A DNA stretch of 64,000 nt from Pseudomonas kermanshahensis (GCF_014269205.2 NZ_JABWRY020000003.1:110626-174625), one strand, 5' to 3'. Shown: positions 17,975 to 26,121, counted from the stretch's first letter. Program-made: numbers and translations. Notes: a model not told the origin generated them from the letters alone.

Positions 17975-18369
17975 TATTGCGCCTCCTGTGAGAAGGCTTG
18001 GCCAATAGTAAAATAGGGATAGATTTTTGTCTCGAAGCCTTCGAAACTTTGGCCGCTTTCTGGGTGGTAAAATACGCCAGTGCGTCTAGCTTCGCTTAAC
18101 TCTTCCGGCGTGAGTGGATACGATTCATCACCATCTATGAATTCGAATTTCGCTTCGAGTATTCGAAGAGGATACCCGGTGAGGTATTGGACTGTTAATA
18201 TCGCCAATGAAATGTCAGGGGCGCTTATTATTTTACTTATTCTAGTAAATGTAAGGTGGTTGATAACTTTTTCAGAAAGGAGATAGTCAACCATAAGAAG
18301 ACTTGCGCTCATCAGTGGCTCTGATGGTGCGCTTTCTTCTATTAGGGCGACTATCTCTTCTCTAGTCAT
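17974..18369 (-). CDS. unknown protein (131 aa, middle gene of island operon)
   Basis: No recognisable domain. The N-terminal half (MTREEIVALIEESAPSEPLM...VDYLLSEKVINHLTFTRISK) is helical. The C-terminal half (LTPEELSEARRTGVFYHPES, GFETKIYPYFTIGQAF) is mixed. No membrane segment or signal peptide. Starts 4 bp after the stop of the 349-aa gene and ends one base into the nuclease start, so expression is coupled. Size and place suggest an adaptor, inhibitor or antitoxin for its neighbours; this is inference only. Codon use is AT-rich. Confidence 0.75.
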   Translation of the reverse strand: MTREEIVALIEESAPSEPLMSASLLMVDYLLSEKVINHLTFTRISKIISAPDISLAILTVQYLTGYPLRILEAKFEFIDGDESYPLTPEELSEARRTGVFYHPESGQSFEGFETKIYPYFTIGQAFSQEAQ

Positions 18370-18373
18370 GATA

Positions 18374-19423
18374 TTAAAGGACTTTCATCATCACGAAATT
18401 GTAGTCCTCAATGCAAGTGCAGCCAAAAATGTAAATCATGTCAATTACGGGGTCTTCGCTGCTTGCAACGGAGAAGTGTGCTGGGATCGCAACTTCAGGG
18501 TATCCATAACCTTGCTCCGAAATCCAACGTTTGGAAATGGAGAAGGGATTGAGGTTCTTAACGGCCTCTGTCCCGCCATGATGGTATGGATCTTTTCTTA
18601 CGTCCAGATCCTTTCGTCGCATTTTTTCTTTATATATGCCTGCGGCATCAGTGACGTGCCCCAACTCGCCAATAGTACCGTCTGGAGCTTCGTAGAGCCG
18701 CTCAATGGCAGGATAGAAATTTATAGGGTTGGCTAAGATTCTATCGACTCCCAAGGTTTTTTTTGCGAATTCATTTATGATTCGCTCAATAGCTGTGACC
18801 CTGAGTTTGAGATCTTCGGCACTGATTTTTTTTAGGCCGTCTAGCCGAATGTCAAGATAGCCAGCTACAGGGTCAATGGAGATGACGTCAAAGAGTTGAA
18901 CAGGCCGTCTCCTAATTCCAATAAGCTCATCAAACGCACCAAAGTCTTGGACAGCTTCATCACCCAGCGCGGTGCCCGGCATTTCCTCCCTTTCAGTGAC
19001 ACGTATCTTAGAGCAAAGAATGAAGTCGTGCTGGTTTCCGATCTGCATGTATGCAACGCAGGTAGCACCCCCATTATACTCTTGAAGTTCGTCCCTAGGC
19101 ATAGGGTAAGGATAGTGACCAGACAAGTCAGAGTCGCAGACGAAGTCTTTAGCCATGCTCTCAATTAGAGCTTTGAGATAGACAGAGTCTATTTCAAACA
19201 CTTTAAGGCATTTGTCACCGAAGCTAGTTAGCTCATTGTGAATGCTCTCAATGGCTACAGCATACTTCTCTTTATCTTGCCCAGTAAGTCCTGGCTTCAG
19301 CTTTTCTACCGTCGGGTCCCAGCCGGTGGAGGCTGGAAGGTTATGGTTTTTAAGTGCATTTCTGAAATTTGTAAACGAAATGTCTCTAGCTTGTAGTGCA
19401 GCAATGAAATCCAAGGTGACCAT
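18374..19423 (-). CDS. unknown protein (349 aa, first gene of island operon)
   Basis: No Walker, helix-turn-helix, protease or methylase motif is visible. Helical N-terminus (VTLDFIAALQARDISFTNFRNALKNH). The middle has many strands (YNGGATCVAYMQIG, DFILCSKIRVTEREEMPG, FDVISIDPVAGYLDIRLDG), then a long helix (SAEDLKLRVTAIERIINEFAKKTLG) and a beta-rich tail ending GCTCIEDYNFVMMKVL. Cytoplasmic. No clear ribosome site before the ATG; the promoter should lie in 19424-19500. As the largest and first member of a three-gene coupled operon with a nuclease-like last gene, a sensor role is plausible but unproven. Confidence 0.75.
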   Translation of the reverse strand: MVTLDFIAALQARDISFTNFRNALKNHNLPASTGWDPTVEKLKPGLTGQDKEKYAVAIESIHNELTSFGDKCLKVFEIDSVYLKALIESMAKDFVCDSDLSGHYPYPMPRDELQEYNGGATCVAYMQIGNQHDFILCSKIRVTEREEMPGTALGDEAVQDFGAFDELIGIRRRPVQLFDVISIDPVAGYLDIRLDGLKKISAEDLKLRVTAIERIINEFAKKTLGVDRILANPINFYPAIERLYEAPDGTIGELGHVTDAAGIYKEKMRRKDLDVRKDPYHHGGTEAVKNLNPFSISKRWISEQGYGYPEVAIPAHFSVASSEDPVIDMIYIFGCTCIEDYNFVMMKVL

Positions 19424-19694
19424 AACGGTAGAGTCCAGCTGAGCCTAAATACCATGCAAGGAGAATGACATTGGCTACCTTAGGAACCGTCCGAAATTGC
19501 ATCCTTGCCATTCGACGCCGTCCGCTTTCGAGGTTTCGGCTGAAAAACGTATGACTGATGGCGTTTTAGCATCTGAAGGCGAATCCTGCAAAGTGATTTC
19601 ATGCCAGATGGCAGGCAGCCATCTGCCATGGGGCCATATACCTGCGACGTCTGGCCGGGCCGGCTGATACGCGAGCATGACAAAATGCCATACG
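19424..19694. other. spacer between island operon and recombinase pair
   Basis: 270 bp; presumed promoter of the three-gene operon. Overlapping minus-strand open frames (19475-19740) are compositionally unlike proteins and lack ribosome sites; I do not call them. Confidence 0.4.
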
Positions 19695-19994
19695 TTATGG
19701 GCTCCGGGGTGCGATCGTTCGGGGGGCGAACGTCCAGCATTTATTTAGCCGAAGGGTGAGCAGCTTCACCGTCAGGAAATACTGATAGCGCGTGGCCTCA
19801 CTGTGTTTGGCTAGTCGATTCTCTAGGAACCAAACAACATGCTTCCTTTGCCACGCCCATGGTGTCTGTAGCTTCCATCGCTCCGCAATTGCAGCTTGGA
19901 TCACCTTCGCTTGCCGTAGGTGCCGCTGCCGCGTCGCATTCGACCCCGTTAGCACTCCACTCAAAAGCACCTCGATATCGAACGTTCTTGTCAT
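19695..19994 (-). CDS. small partner of the tyrosine recombinase (SAM-like core-binding domain)
   Basis: 99 aa whose ATG overlaps the recombinase stop by 4 bp. RQRHLRQAKVIQAAIAER, WAWQRKHVVWFLENRLAKH and ATRYQYFLTVKLLTLRL read as the helical core-binding domain found at the N-terminus of integrases. It has no catalytic residues. Probably works with the 19991 recombinase, or is a split or truncated recombinase. A short CGTTCG/CGAACG inverted repeat lies near its C-terminus. Confidence 0.6.
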   Translation of the reverse strand: MTRTFDIEVLLSGVLTGSNATRQRHLRQAKVIQAAIAERWKLQTPWAWQRKHVVWFLENRLAKHSEATRYQYFLTVKLLTLRLNKCWTFAPRTIAPRSP

Positions 19995-20971
19995 ACCCGC
20001 TTCCCGATGTAAGCAGCGACTATCTCGATCCGACCATGCCCCAACTCATAACTGACCTGTATGCGAGCCTCGCGGTCGAGGTGCCGGTCTACGCCATAGC
20101 AATGGCCACCGTTAATGGGCGCACGGTGCTGGGTGATTTGTTCATAGCGTTCACATGCAAATGCGGCGCGCAATTCATGAAATCCTTTCAGTCCGTATTC
20201 ATGGAGGATTTCCCGCGATGCTCCAGCTACTCTCTGCACAACATCTGTGTAGCTTTCGCGTTGCGCAATCATGTTGCGGCTACCGGTTGGCGACACTAGC
20301 GTCGCGAACCTCAGTGCATGACGAATATGGTTATCCACCTCAATCCACCGGGGTGCCGATGCACCACCCCGGCCGCCTTTCGTGCCGTCCTGGATGTTGA
20401 TCTTGCCGCAGGCTTCAGCCTCACGGCTAAGCCGTGGCAGGTCAGCCAAGATGGCCTCACGCAAGCGCATGCCGGTGGCTCGCGCCAACAGGACAATCGC
20501 TGCGGCCCGTCTCTGGTCACAGCTGCAAAGCGCATCGACGATCTGCTTAACGTGTTCGCGGTCTTGGCCCTGAGGCACTGAGTGTCGAACCCCGGTGCGC
20601 TGCATTCCTAACGCCTTGCTCGGGCTTGGCAATTTCACGCACTGATCACCGCGAAGCGCCGCCATGGTCCTGTTAACGCTAGATAGCCGATTTTGTGCGG
20701 TGCTGATGGCGAGATCACCGCGCCCAACCAGGTCACGCAGATACGCCGCATAGTCGGTCAACACCTTCCGATCAATCTGTCGCGCATCATTGAAACCGGG
20801 GCCCTGATCGGAGCGGCACCACTTCACGAATGCCTGCCACCGATCACAGTGCGCTTTGACCGTGCCGTAATGACCGCCACCGAACATGTCTTTCAGCGCT
20901 TGCGGCCCTGCGTAGCTCAATTGCCTGCCGTAACCGAAATTGCGGCCATCGCGTCTACCCACCAATGCCAT
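19991..20971 (-). CDS. tyrosine recombinase of the Integrase_1 (PF12835-like) type
   Basis: 326 aa from MALVGRRDGRNFGYGRQL, chosen because GAGGTG lies about 6 bp before it; a TTG start at 21043 would add 24 residues. The catalytic set is complete: R169 (ATGMRLRE), K198 (GTKGG), H265-x-x-R268 (GFHELRAAF), H312 (ELGHGR) and Y321 (AAYIG). It differs in family from the P4-type integrase in the same island. Whether it acts on the island ends or on another site is unknown. Confidence 0.85.
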   Translation of the reverse strand: MALVGRRDGRNFGYGRQLSYAGPQALKDMFGGGHYGTVKAHCDRWQAFVKWCRSDQGPGFNDARQIDRKVLTDYAAYLRDLVGRGDLAISTAQNRLSSVNRTMAALRGDQCVKLPSPSKALGMQRTGVRHSVPQGQDREHVKQIVDALCSCDQRRAAAIVLLARATGMRLREAILADLPRLSREAEACGKINIQDGTKGGRGGASAPRWIEVDNHIRHALRFATLVSPTGSRNMIAQRESYTDVVQRVAGASREILHEYGLKGFHELRAAFACERYEQITQHRAPINGGHCYGVDRHLDREARIQVSYELGHGRIEIVAAYIGKRV

Positions 20972-21386
20972 GTCAGTCACCTCATCATCCGATCTCCGCC
21001 CCACGTCATCCCGCCAAGAATGTTGAGTGTTATCAGGGATCAAGGCCCCTGCGACCTGTGAGGATGTCCTCTAACGCGGGACTGGCGGCTCCTTACGACC
21101 GGGAGCAAGGGCATCTCATGATCTGGCCTCCTGAGCACCGTTACCGGTGGGCGGGTGGAGGCTGCATTGGCTGACGAGACCAGTGCCGCGAGATCCTGAG
21201 CCGGGTGAACGCAGCAATGCGATGACCGGGGCATGCCTGACTGTCAGTCAGGTGCAGGCCATTCCTTGGTCTGCGGCACCATCATCTGCATGGCTGTTGC
21301 TGGTGACATCGGCGTTTGTCACGGCAATTGTCACGAGGGGAATTGCCGCTGAGCCATGTGCGATCAGGGCTGCAGCAGTGTCAGGA

Positions 21387-21420
21387 GCGCCCGTCTCTTT
21401 CCAGTGAAAGAGACGGGCGC
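21387..21420. repeat. 15-bp perfect inverted repeat
   Basis: GCGCCCGTCTCTTTC / GAAAGAGACGGGCGC with loop CAGT. No T-run on either side, so not a standard terminator. Confidence 0.85.
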
Positions 21421-21655
21421 AGGTTGGCGCACGCGAAATGGCCAAGCGGATAGCTTGCTGCTGAGCAGATGGGTAGGGTGGTTGCCGCAGGGGCAACGAT
21501 ATTGAGTTGGCATCCATCACATGGGTAGTGACCGTACGAGCTGCCGGACGCGAATCGTACTTGCGGGTGAACCACCGCGGGAGCGTCGTGACCTTTAAGG
21601 TTCGGGTCACCTGGGGTGCTGTCATCGACAGCTCTTGCGACTCCCGGTCTACGCT

Positions 21656-21745
21656 TGTGGACAATATTCGTCAAGCACCGCGATAACAGGGATTTAGCGC
21701 CTGTGGATAAAAGTATCCCCCGGTGGACATCAGTGGTTTTCCACA
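21656..21745. promoter_or_regulatory. three DnaA-box-like 9-mers
   Basis: TGTGGACAA (21656-21664, minus-strand TTGTCCACA), TGTGGATAA (21702-21710, a perfect TTATCCACA on the minus strand) and TTTTCCACA (21737-21745). Three boxes in 90 bp of non-coding island DNA. Confidence 0.45.
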
Positions 21746-21781
21746 GACGTAAGCTGTGCCAGCAGTTTTTTTCTTAGGTAT

Positions 21782-21826
21782 GGTCCTTTCAAACGGGGCG
21801 GCTTTGCAGCCCCGTTTGAAAGGACC
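21782..21826. repeat. 18-bp perfect inverted repeat near the integrase 3' end
   Basis: Arms GGTCCTTTCAAACGGGGC and its exact complement, 9-nt spacer GGCTTTGCA. The only T-run lies on the left, the wrong side for a terminator of plus-strand transcripts, and it would be A-rich for minus-strand ones. Confidence 0.85.
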
Positions 21827-21893
21827 CGCGCGGAGGAGCTTCATGCGGTGCTGTGGGTAACTTCACAGTGAGTTGAGGTGGTGGTGCGGCGGG

Positions 21894-23213
21894 TTACTCG
21901 GTCCTCTTGGCACTGCGAAGGCGCGTGACGTTCTTGCCCGTCTGCTTGGCAAACTCATGCGGCGTCACATGGTCCTCGCGGTTCGCCTCCAGAAACCGGC
22001 TCCACCAGGTCATGATCATCCGGCGTTCTTCGAGGAACTCGGCCTTGTGGGTATAAGCGGCCCGCACGTTGTTGCGTTCCTTGTGGCTCATCTGCCGTTC
22101 GATGGCCGTTTCTGACCACAGCCCGGACTCGACCAGCGCACTGCATGCCATGGCTCGGAACCCGTGCCCGCAAATATCCACCTTGGTGTCGTAGCCCATC
22201 GTCCTGAGCGCGGCATTCACCGTGTTCTCGGACATCGGTTTCCACGGTTTGGCATCTCCCGCGAACACCAGGTCGAACTTGCCGGTGATCGCGTGGATCT
22301 GCTCAAGCAAGGCCACTGCTTGCGGCGATAAGGGTACAACGTGGATATCCCCGGCCATCTTTGTACCCCTTGTGGAAAAGGGCACACCGTCCAGCGCCGG
22401 GCGGGTGTCGGGGATCTCCCAGATGCCGCGCTTGAGGTCGAACTCGTTCCAACGGGCGAAGCGCAGTTCGCTGGAGCGTACGAATACATGCAACGACAGC
22501 ATCACCGTGAGGCGCGTGAGCGGGCGACCTCTGTAGTCCTCGATGCATGCCAATAGCTCTGGGAGTCGCGATAGGGGTAATGCGGGTCGGTGAGTGACCC
22601 GTGGTGTCTTGATCGAGCCATCGAGGTCGTGAGCCGGGTTCGCCGTGATCAGTCGCAGCCGTTTGGCTTCACGCATGATGCTTTGCAGGTGGTTCTTGAT
22701 CCTGAGGGCCACGTCGATGGTGCCGCGCTTCGTCACGGCTTCCAGTGGCTGCATGAGGTCGTGGGTGTCCAACTCAACGATTGCCCTGGCTCCAAGCAAA
22801 GGGAATACGTGAGTCTTCAACCGGCTGAGCACAGTCTTGGCGTGGCCGGGCGCCCACTTCGGCACCATGCTCGCATACCAGTCGAGCGCAACGCTTTCGA
22901 AGGTGCGGCCGTTGATCACGGCTTGGGTCTTGGTTTGTTGCTTGTACTGGATGGGGTCTATGCCGTTGGCGAGCTGCTGCTTGATCTCGAAGCGCTTGCG
23001 GCGTGCGTCGCCCAGCCCGACCACCGGGTAGCTGCCGAGGGCGGTCAGGCCTTCGCGGCCATCGGGTTTCACGTACCTGAGCCGCCAGCCTTTGCGGCCG
23101 TTGGGTTGCACAAGCAGGTAAAGACCGTCGCCGTCGAAGAGCTTGTACTCGCGCTCTCTGGGCTTTGCCGTGCGACAGGCGGTGTCGGTAAGCGGGGCAG
23201 TGGTGCGGGCCAT
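21894..23213 (-). CDS. P4-type tyrosine integrase (island integrase)
   Basis: 439 aa. N-terminal DUF4102 domain (LTDTACRTAKPREREYKLFDGDGLYLLV, LGSYPVVGLGDARRK), core-binding domain about 100-200, then catalytic domain with R246 (FVRSSELRFARW), K285, H350-x-x-R353 (GHGFRAM), H377 (MSHKERN) and Y387 (AAYTHK), all present. Lies 164 bp from the 3' end of tRNA-Thr, the usual target of this family. A CTACCCTTA-type repeat lies over its start codon on the opposite strand, suggesting self-control by bound integrase or excisionase. Confidence 0.93.
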   Translation of the reverse strand: MARTTAPLTDTACRTAKPREREYKLFDGDGLYLLVQPNGRKGWRLRYVKPDGREGLTALGSYPVVGLGDARRKRFEIKQQLANGIDPIQYKQQTKTQAVINGRTFESVALDWYASMVPKWAPGHAKTVLSRLKTHVFPLLGARAIVELDTHDLMQPLEAVTKRGTIDVALRIKNHLQSIMREAKRLRLITANPAHDLDGSIKTPRVTHRPALPLSRLPELLACIEDYRGRPLTRLTVMLSLHVFVRSSELRFARWNEFDLKRGIWEIPDTRPALDGVPFSTRGTKMAGDIHVVPLSPQAVALLEQIHAITGKFDLVFAGDAKPWKPMSENTVNAALRTMGYDTKVDICGHGFRAMACSALVESGLWSETAIERQMSHKERNNVRAAYTHKAEFLEERRMIMTWWSRFLEANREDHVTPHEFAKQTGKNVTRLRSAKRTE

Positions 23214-23264
23214 AAGGGTAGTCTCCGATATCGAAACGGACCTCTATCCTTAAAACTACCCTTA
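23213..23264. repeat. integrase-proximal 9-mer repeats (two direct, one inverted)
   Basis: CTATCCTTA-AAA-CTACCCTTA at 23244-23264 matches the left-end repeat. TAAGGGTAG (the reverse complement of CTACCCTTA) at 23213-23221 overlaps the integrase ATG. Confidence 0.5.
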
Positions 23265-23307
23265 TTAGCGCTGGCTACCCTCGGAATCCGACGGAACGCC
23301 AAAACGA

Positions 23308-23333
23308 AAAAAACCGCCAGAAGGCGGGTTTTT
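23308..23333 (-). terminator. terminator downstream of tRNA-Thr
   Basis: On the minus strand CCCGCC-TTCT-GGCGG followed by T7, 44 bp past the tRNA 3' end. Confidence 0.8.
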
Positions 23334-23376
23334 CGGGGGTTCCAGAGATTTTGAAAGCTTTCTATGGAACCTTGAA

Positions 23377-23452
<76 letters not shown>

Positions 23453-23550
23453 AATGGGGCGTCATTATAACGATCGTTTGGCGCCTGTAAACCACTTCCT
23501 TGCGATTGTTTGCAAATGAGCTAAGTCACCGGCTTAAAAGGAGATTTTTC

Positions 23551-23820
23551 CTACCAGCCGCGGTGGATCGTGTTGACGTTTGGCTCGGTTTTGCCGGGGT
23601 TGAAAAACAGCTTGTCGTTGTCGCAGCCGCGCTTGCGGCACGGGGTGTCGGCGCGCAGGGGGAGGCCTCGGTCGCCGCCCAGTTGCATGGCGGGGGTGTC
23701 CCAGCCCAGATTGCTGGAAGGCTGGCTTGGGGGGCCGCCGGCACACGCGGTCAGGGCCATGGCGAGGGTCAACAGGGCAAGGGGCTTGGCTTGGGTCACG
23801 ATGAGGGTCCGTTGTTCCAT
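23551..23820 (-). CDS. small lipoprotein of unknown function
   Basis: 89 aa. Signal peptide with lipobox LTAC-A (LALLTLAMALTAC), so probably anchored in the outer membrane by the following Cys. Mature part has two further cysteines (CRKRGC) that could form a disulfide, and ends KTEPNVNTIHRGW. Family not recognised; similar small lipoproteins are common in Pseudomonas. Downstream of tRNA-Thr in the same orientation. Confidence 0.7.
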   Translation of the reverse strand: MEQRTLIVTQAKPLALLTLAMALTACAGGPPSQPSSNLGWDTPAMQLGGDRGLPLRADTPCRKRGCDNDKLFFNPGKTEPNVNTIHRGW

Positions 23821-24072
23821 TGTCGGCTCTGGCGCAACGCCAGAAGGTCGCAGGGCTGGCGGTCAGCGTGCGACGTGTCTTTTTAATGATTTGGGGGGCG
23901 GATGATACACCCTGGAAGGGGTGGCGGTGCGTGACCTGTAAGGCATTTCTGAAGCTGAAACCAAATGCTTCGGGGTTGGCCTGCTTCGGACCTATCCTAC
24001 GCGCGCTGCCGAAGTATCGCTGTTGTCGGGGAAGTGCCTCACGGATACCGTTTTCGGGTCGTTTCGGCGACC

Positions 24073-24221
24073 GGGTGTGAGAACCCGATTATGAATGAGT
24101 GCTACCTCGTAATGGTGGCTGTACGCGGGCAGGCTTCGGTCTGGCCGGGCTTCCTTATTCACTCGGTTTCTCACCCCGCGTACGGCTGCCACCTAAATCC
24201 GTGAGAAAGACTCAGTGGCAG
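24073..24221 (+). promoter_or_regulatory. structured leader upstream of the DUF3077 gene
   Basis: Nested complementary segments: GTACGCGGG (24121-24129) with CCCGCGTAC (24175-24183); the GGGTGTGAGAACC region (24073-24086) with GGTTTCTCACCCC (24165-24177); CTGCCAC (24186-24192) with GTGGCAG (24215-24221). The last hairpin ends 27 bp before the ATG. Could be a 5' regulatory RNA or an embedded small RNA. Confidence 0.4.
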
Positions 24222-24248
24222 TACCTTAATTGAATAAGGACTTACGCC

Positions 24249-24542
24249 ATGATCAAGGTCGTCCCCGATCCACCCCAGCCCCACATTGAGATCACCACCG
24301 CAGGCCTGGAAACCTTCCTCGAAGTCGGCAACCCACCGGTTAACCTGCTGCGCGTACAACCCGGCATCCCCATCGACGATGCCTACGAGCAGGTGTCGAT
24401 CCTGCTCGGCTATATCAAGCACCTGCTCAGGGAGGGCGATATGGAAGACGACCACAAGCTGTTGGGCGCAGCCGATTACCTGGCGGCGCTGGCCAAGGCG
24501 TTGATGAACGATATCGAGCTGGCCAAGAACAAAAACCGTTGA
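24249..24542 (+). CDS. DUF3077-type protein
   Basis: 97 aa with AAGGAC ribosome site. The core FLEVGNPPVNLLRVQPGIPIDDAYEQVSILLGYIKHLL and DYLAALAKALMNDIEL matches the DUF3077 family, small helical proteins found in several copies in Pseudomonas and of unknown function. Preceded by a strongly structured leader. Confidence 0.8.
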   Translation: MIKVVPDPPQPHIEITTAGLETFLEVGNPPVNLLRVQPGIPIDDAYEQVSILLGYIKHLLREGDMEDDHKLLGAADYLAALAKALMNDIELAKNKNR

Positions 24543-24587
24543 CGCATCGGGCCGCTTTGTGGCCCCTGCAGAAAGCACAACAAAAGT

Positions 24588-24765
24588 TTATGCACAAGTA
24601 GCATTGCCCACTTGCGCGAAAGGCATGCCGAACCCATACGCCGCTGGTCTTTGCGCAAATGCCTGTTTTTGCGGGCCTTGAACTGCCTGCAGGAATAAGC
24701 CAAACGCTTGAAATAGCGCTTGGATCCAACCATTCATCAAAAGCTTGTGCACAGACTTATCCACA
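24588..24765 (+). promoter_or_regulatory. DnaA-box cluster in intergenic DNA
   Basis: TTATGCACA (24588-24596), TTGTGCACA (24745-24753) and TTATCCACA (24757-24765): two fit TTATNCACA exactly and one has one change, all on the plus strand in 236 bp of non-coding sequence. Confidence 0.45.
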
Positions 24766-24778
24766 GGTTGTGCTGCGG

Positions 24779-25990
24779 CTAACGGTCGCGTTCCGCGAGG
24801 ATGAGCAGGTTGCGCGGCGTGAGTGGGTAGTCGCAGAACAAGCCAAGGCGCACGGCATAGCCTTGTTCTTCCATGAACAGGGCGCGGTCGAGTACCAGCC
24901 ACAGTTCCAGGGGGCGGCGGAACAGGTTGCGCACCCGTTCGAGGTTGCGCACTTCGGCCAGGCGCTGCCAGCCGGCGGCCTCAAGGGCAGCCCAGTCTGG
25001 CGTGCCGCTCAGCGGGAGTTGCTTGAGTGCGGCCAGGTCGCGGCAATACGCCTCGAAGGGCTTGTCCAGCCAGGCCACCGGCAGCGAGGGGGTGGGCAGG
25101 TAATCATCACACTGGCGCTGTTGGCGTTGCAGCAGGTTGAAGCCCAGGCGACGGGCCATCGAGGTGTCGCGCTGGCGGCGCACGCGGGCGCCGGCGGTGA
25201 CGGTTTCACTCAATGGCAGGCCGAGGTCGTCCAGCGAAAGCCGTAGGCTGGAGGCTTGGGCGGCTGTGGATACCGGCTGGTAGTGCTGCGCTTCGATGCG
25301 GTTGTAGCAGCAGGGGGCCACCGCGACTTGGCGGCAGCCTTGCTGGCTGGCAAGGCGCAGCAGGCGTACGTGCAGGTCGCCGCAGGCGTGCAGGGCGACC
25401 ACGGTTTTGTCGCTGTCGAGGTGGCGGGCACTGTCGGCGGCCATTACGTCTTGATGCACATGGCGCGCGGGTAGGTGGTGGTGGTCACTCAGGGCTTGGC
25501 CGGCAGCGACGAGCTCAGCGTCGTATTCCAGGCAGGTCAGTTGCTGGCCGGGCTGCAGCAGGCGGCGGCCAAGGTGGCCTTTGCCGGAGCACCAGTCCAG
25601 CCAGTGCTGGGGGTGCTCGTTGAAGGCCAGGCGGCGGGTGAAGGCTTCGATCTGCTGCCACTTGCGGCCGGGTACGCCGACGTCGAGGCGGTGGGCAGCG
25701 GGCGGTAGGCCGGCGTCGGGGAGTGTATCCAGGGCGCTGAGGTGGTGGGCTTGCTGGGCCAGTTGTGGGAAGGGCGCGGGCAGGGTGGTTGGGTCGGGCT
25801 CGTCGTCGGCATCGGCCAGGGGGGATTGGCGCAGGTGGGCGGCGAGCGCTGGGTGTTGGGCTTCCCATTCCAGGCGCAGGGCGGTGAATGGCCTGGGTTT
25901 CCACAGGTGCTGGTGCTCGGTCAGGAACTGGTCTAGGGCCTGGAAGCGGTCGCTTAGCGGGTGGCTGTGGAGGATGGGGAGTGGGGTCAT
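24779..25990 (-). CDS. SAM-dependent methyltransferase (Methyltransf_32 / METTL25-like)
   Basis: 403 aa from MTPLPILHSHPLSDRF; the frame extends 30 codons upstream into REP sequence, so that extension is rejected. SAM-binding motif LDWCSGKGHLGRRLL at about residues 140-155, LEYDAELV, VALHACGDLHVRLL and VAPCCYN, a combination typical of the Methyltransf_32 family. C-terminal third is family specific. Substrate unknown. Stands alone between REP elements and the DnaA-box cluster. Confidence 0.85.
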   Translation of the reverse strand: MTPLPILHSHPLSDRFQALDQFLTEHQHLWKPRPFTALRLEWEAQHPALAAHLRQSPLADADDEPDPTTLPAPFPQLAQQAHHLSALDTLPDAGLPPAAHRLDVGVPGRKWQQIEAFTRRLAFNEHPQHWLDWCSGKGHLGRRLLQPGQQLTCLEYDAELVAAGQALSDHHHLPARHVHQDVMAADSARHLDSDKTVVALHACGDLHVRLLRLASQQGCRQVAVAPCCYNRIEAQHYQPVSTAAQASSLRLSLDDLGLPLSETVTAGARVRRQRDTSMARRLGFNLLQRQQRQCDDYLPTPSLPVAWLDKPFEAYCRDLAALKQLPLSGTPDWAALEAAGWQRLAEVRNLERVRNLFRRPLELWLVLDRALFMEEQGYAVRLGLFCDYPLTPRNLLILAERDR

Positions 25991-26008
25991 GGTTGTGGTC
26001 GGCAGGGT

Positions 26009-26114
26009 TGGGGCTGCTTTGCAGCCCTTCGCGGGCAAGCCCGCTCCTACAGGGTGCACAAGGTTTGAGCCCGGTGGCATTCCTGTGGGAGCGGGCTTGC
26101 CCGCGAAGAGGCCA
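26009..26114. repeat. REP doublet
   Basis: GCGGGCAAGCCCGCTCCTACAGG copy and its inverted partner GGGAGCGGGCTTGCCCGCG, between the ABC permease stop and the methyltransferase start. Confidence 0.85.
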
Positions 26115-26121
26115 GTAAGGT

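Larger units (their letters stand above)
20972..21893. other. island non-coding segment with hairpins and DnaA-box-like motifs
   Basis: About 920 bp between the two recombinases. Holds a 15-bp perfect hairpin (21387-21420), three DnaA-box-like 9-mers (21656-21745) and an 18-bp perfect hairpin (21782-21826). A 138-codon minus-strand frame (21248-21664) runs through the first hairpin; I cannot recognise it and doubt it is a gene. Confidence 0.5.

Noticed and set aside
21248..21664. 138-codon minus-strand frame in the island
   Set aside because: Runs through a perfect 15-bp hairpin, lacks a recognised family and a clear ribosome site; left open, not called.
21782..21826. Terminator of the integrase gene
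   Set aside because: No T-run on the correct side for either strand despite the strong stem.
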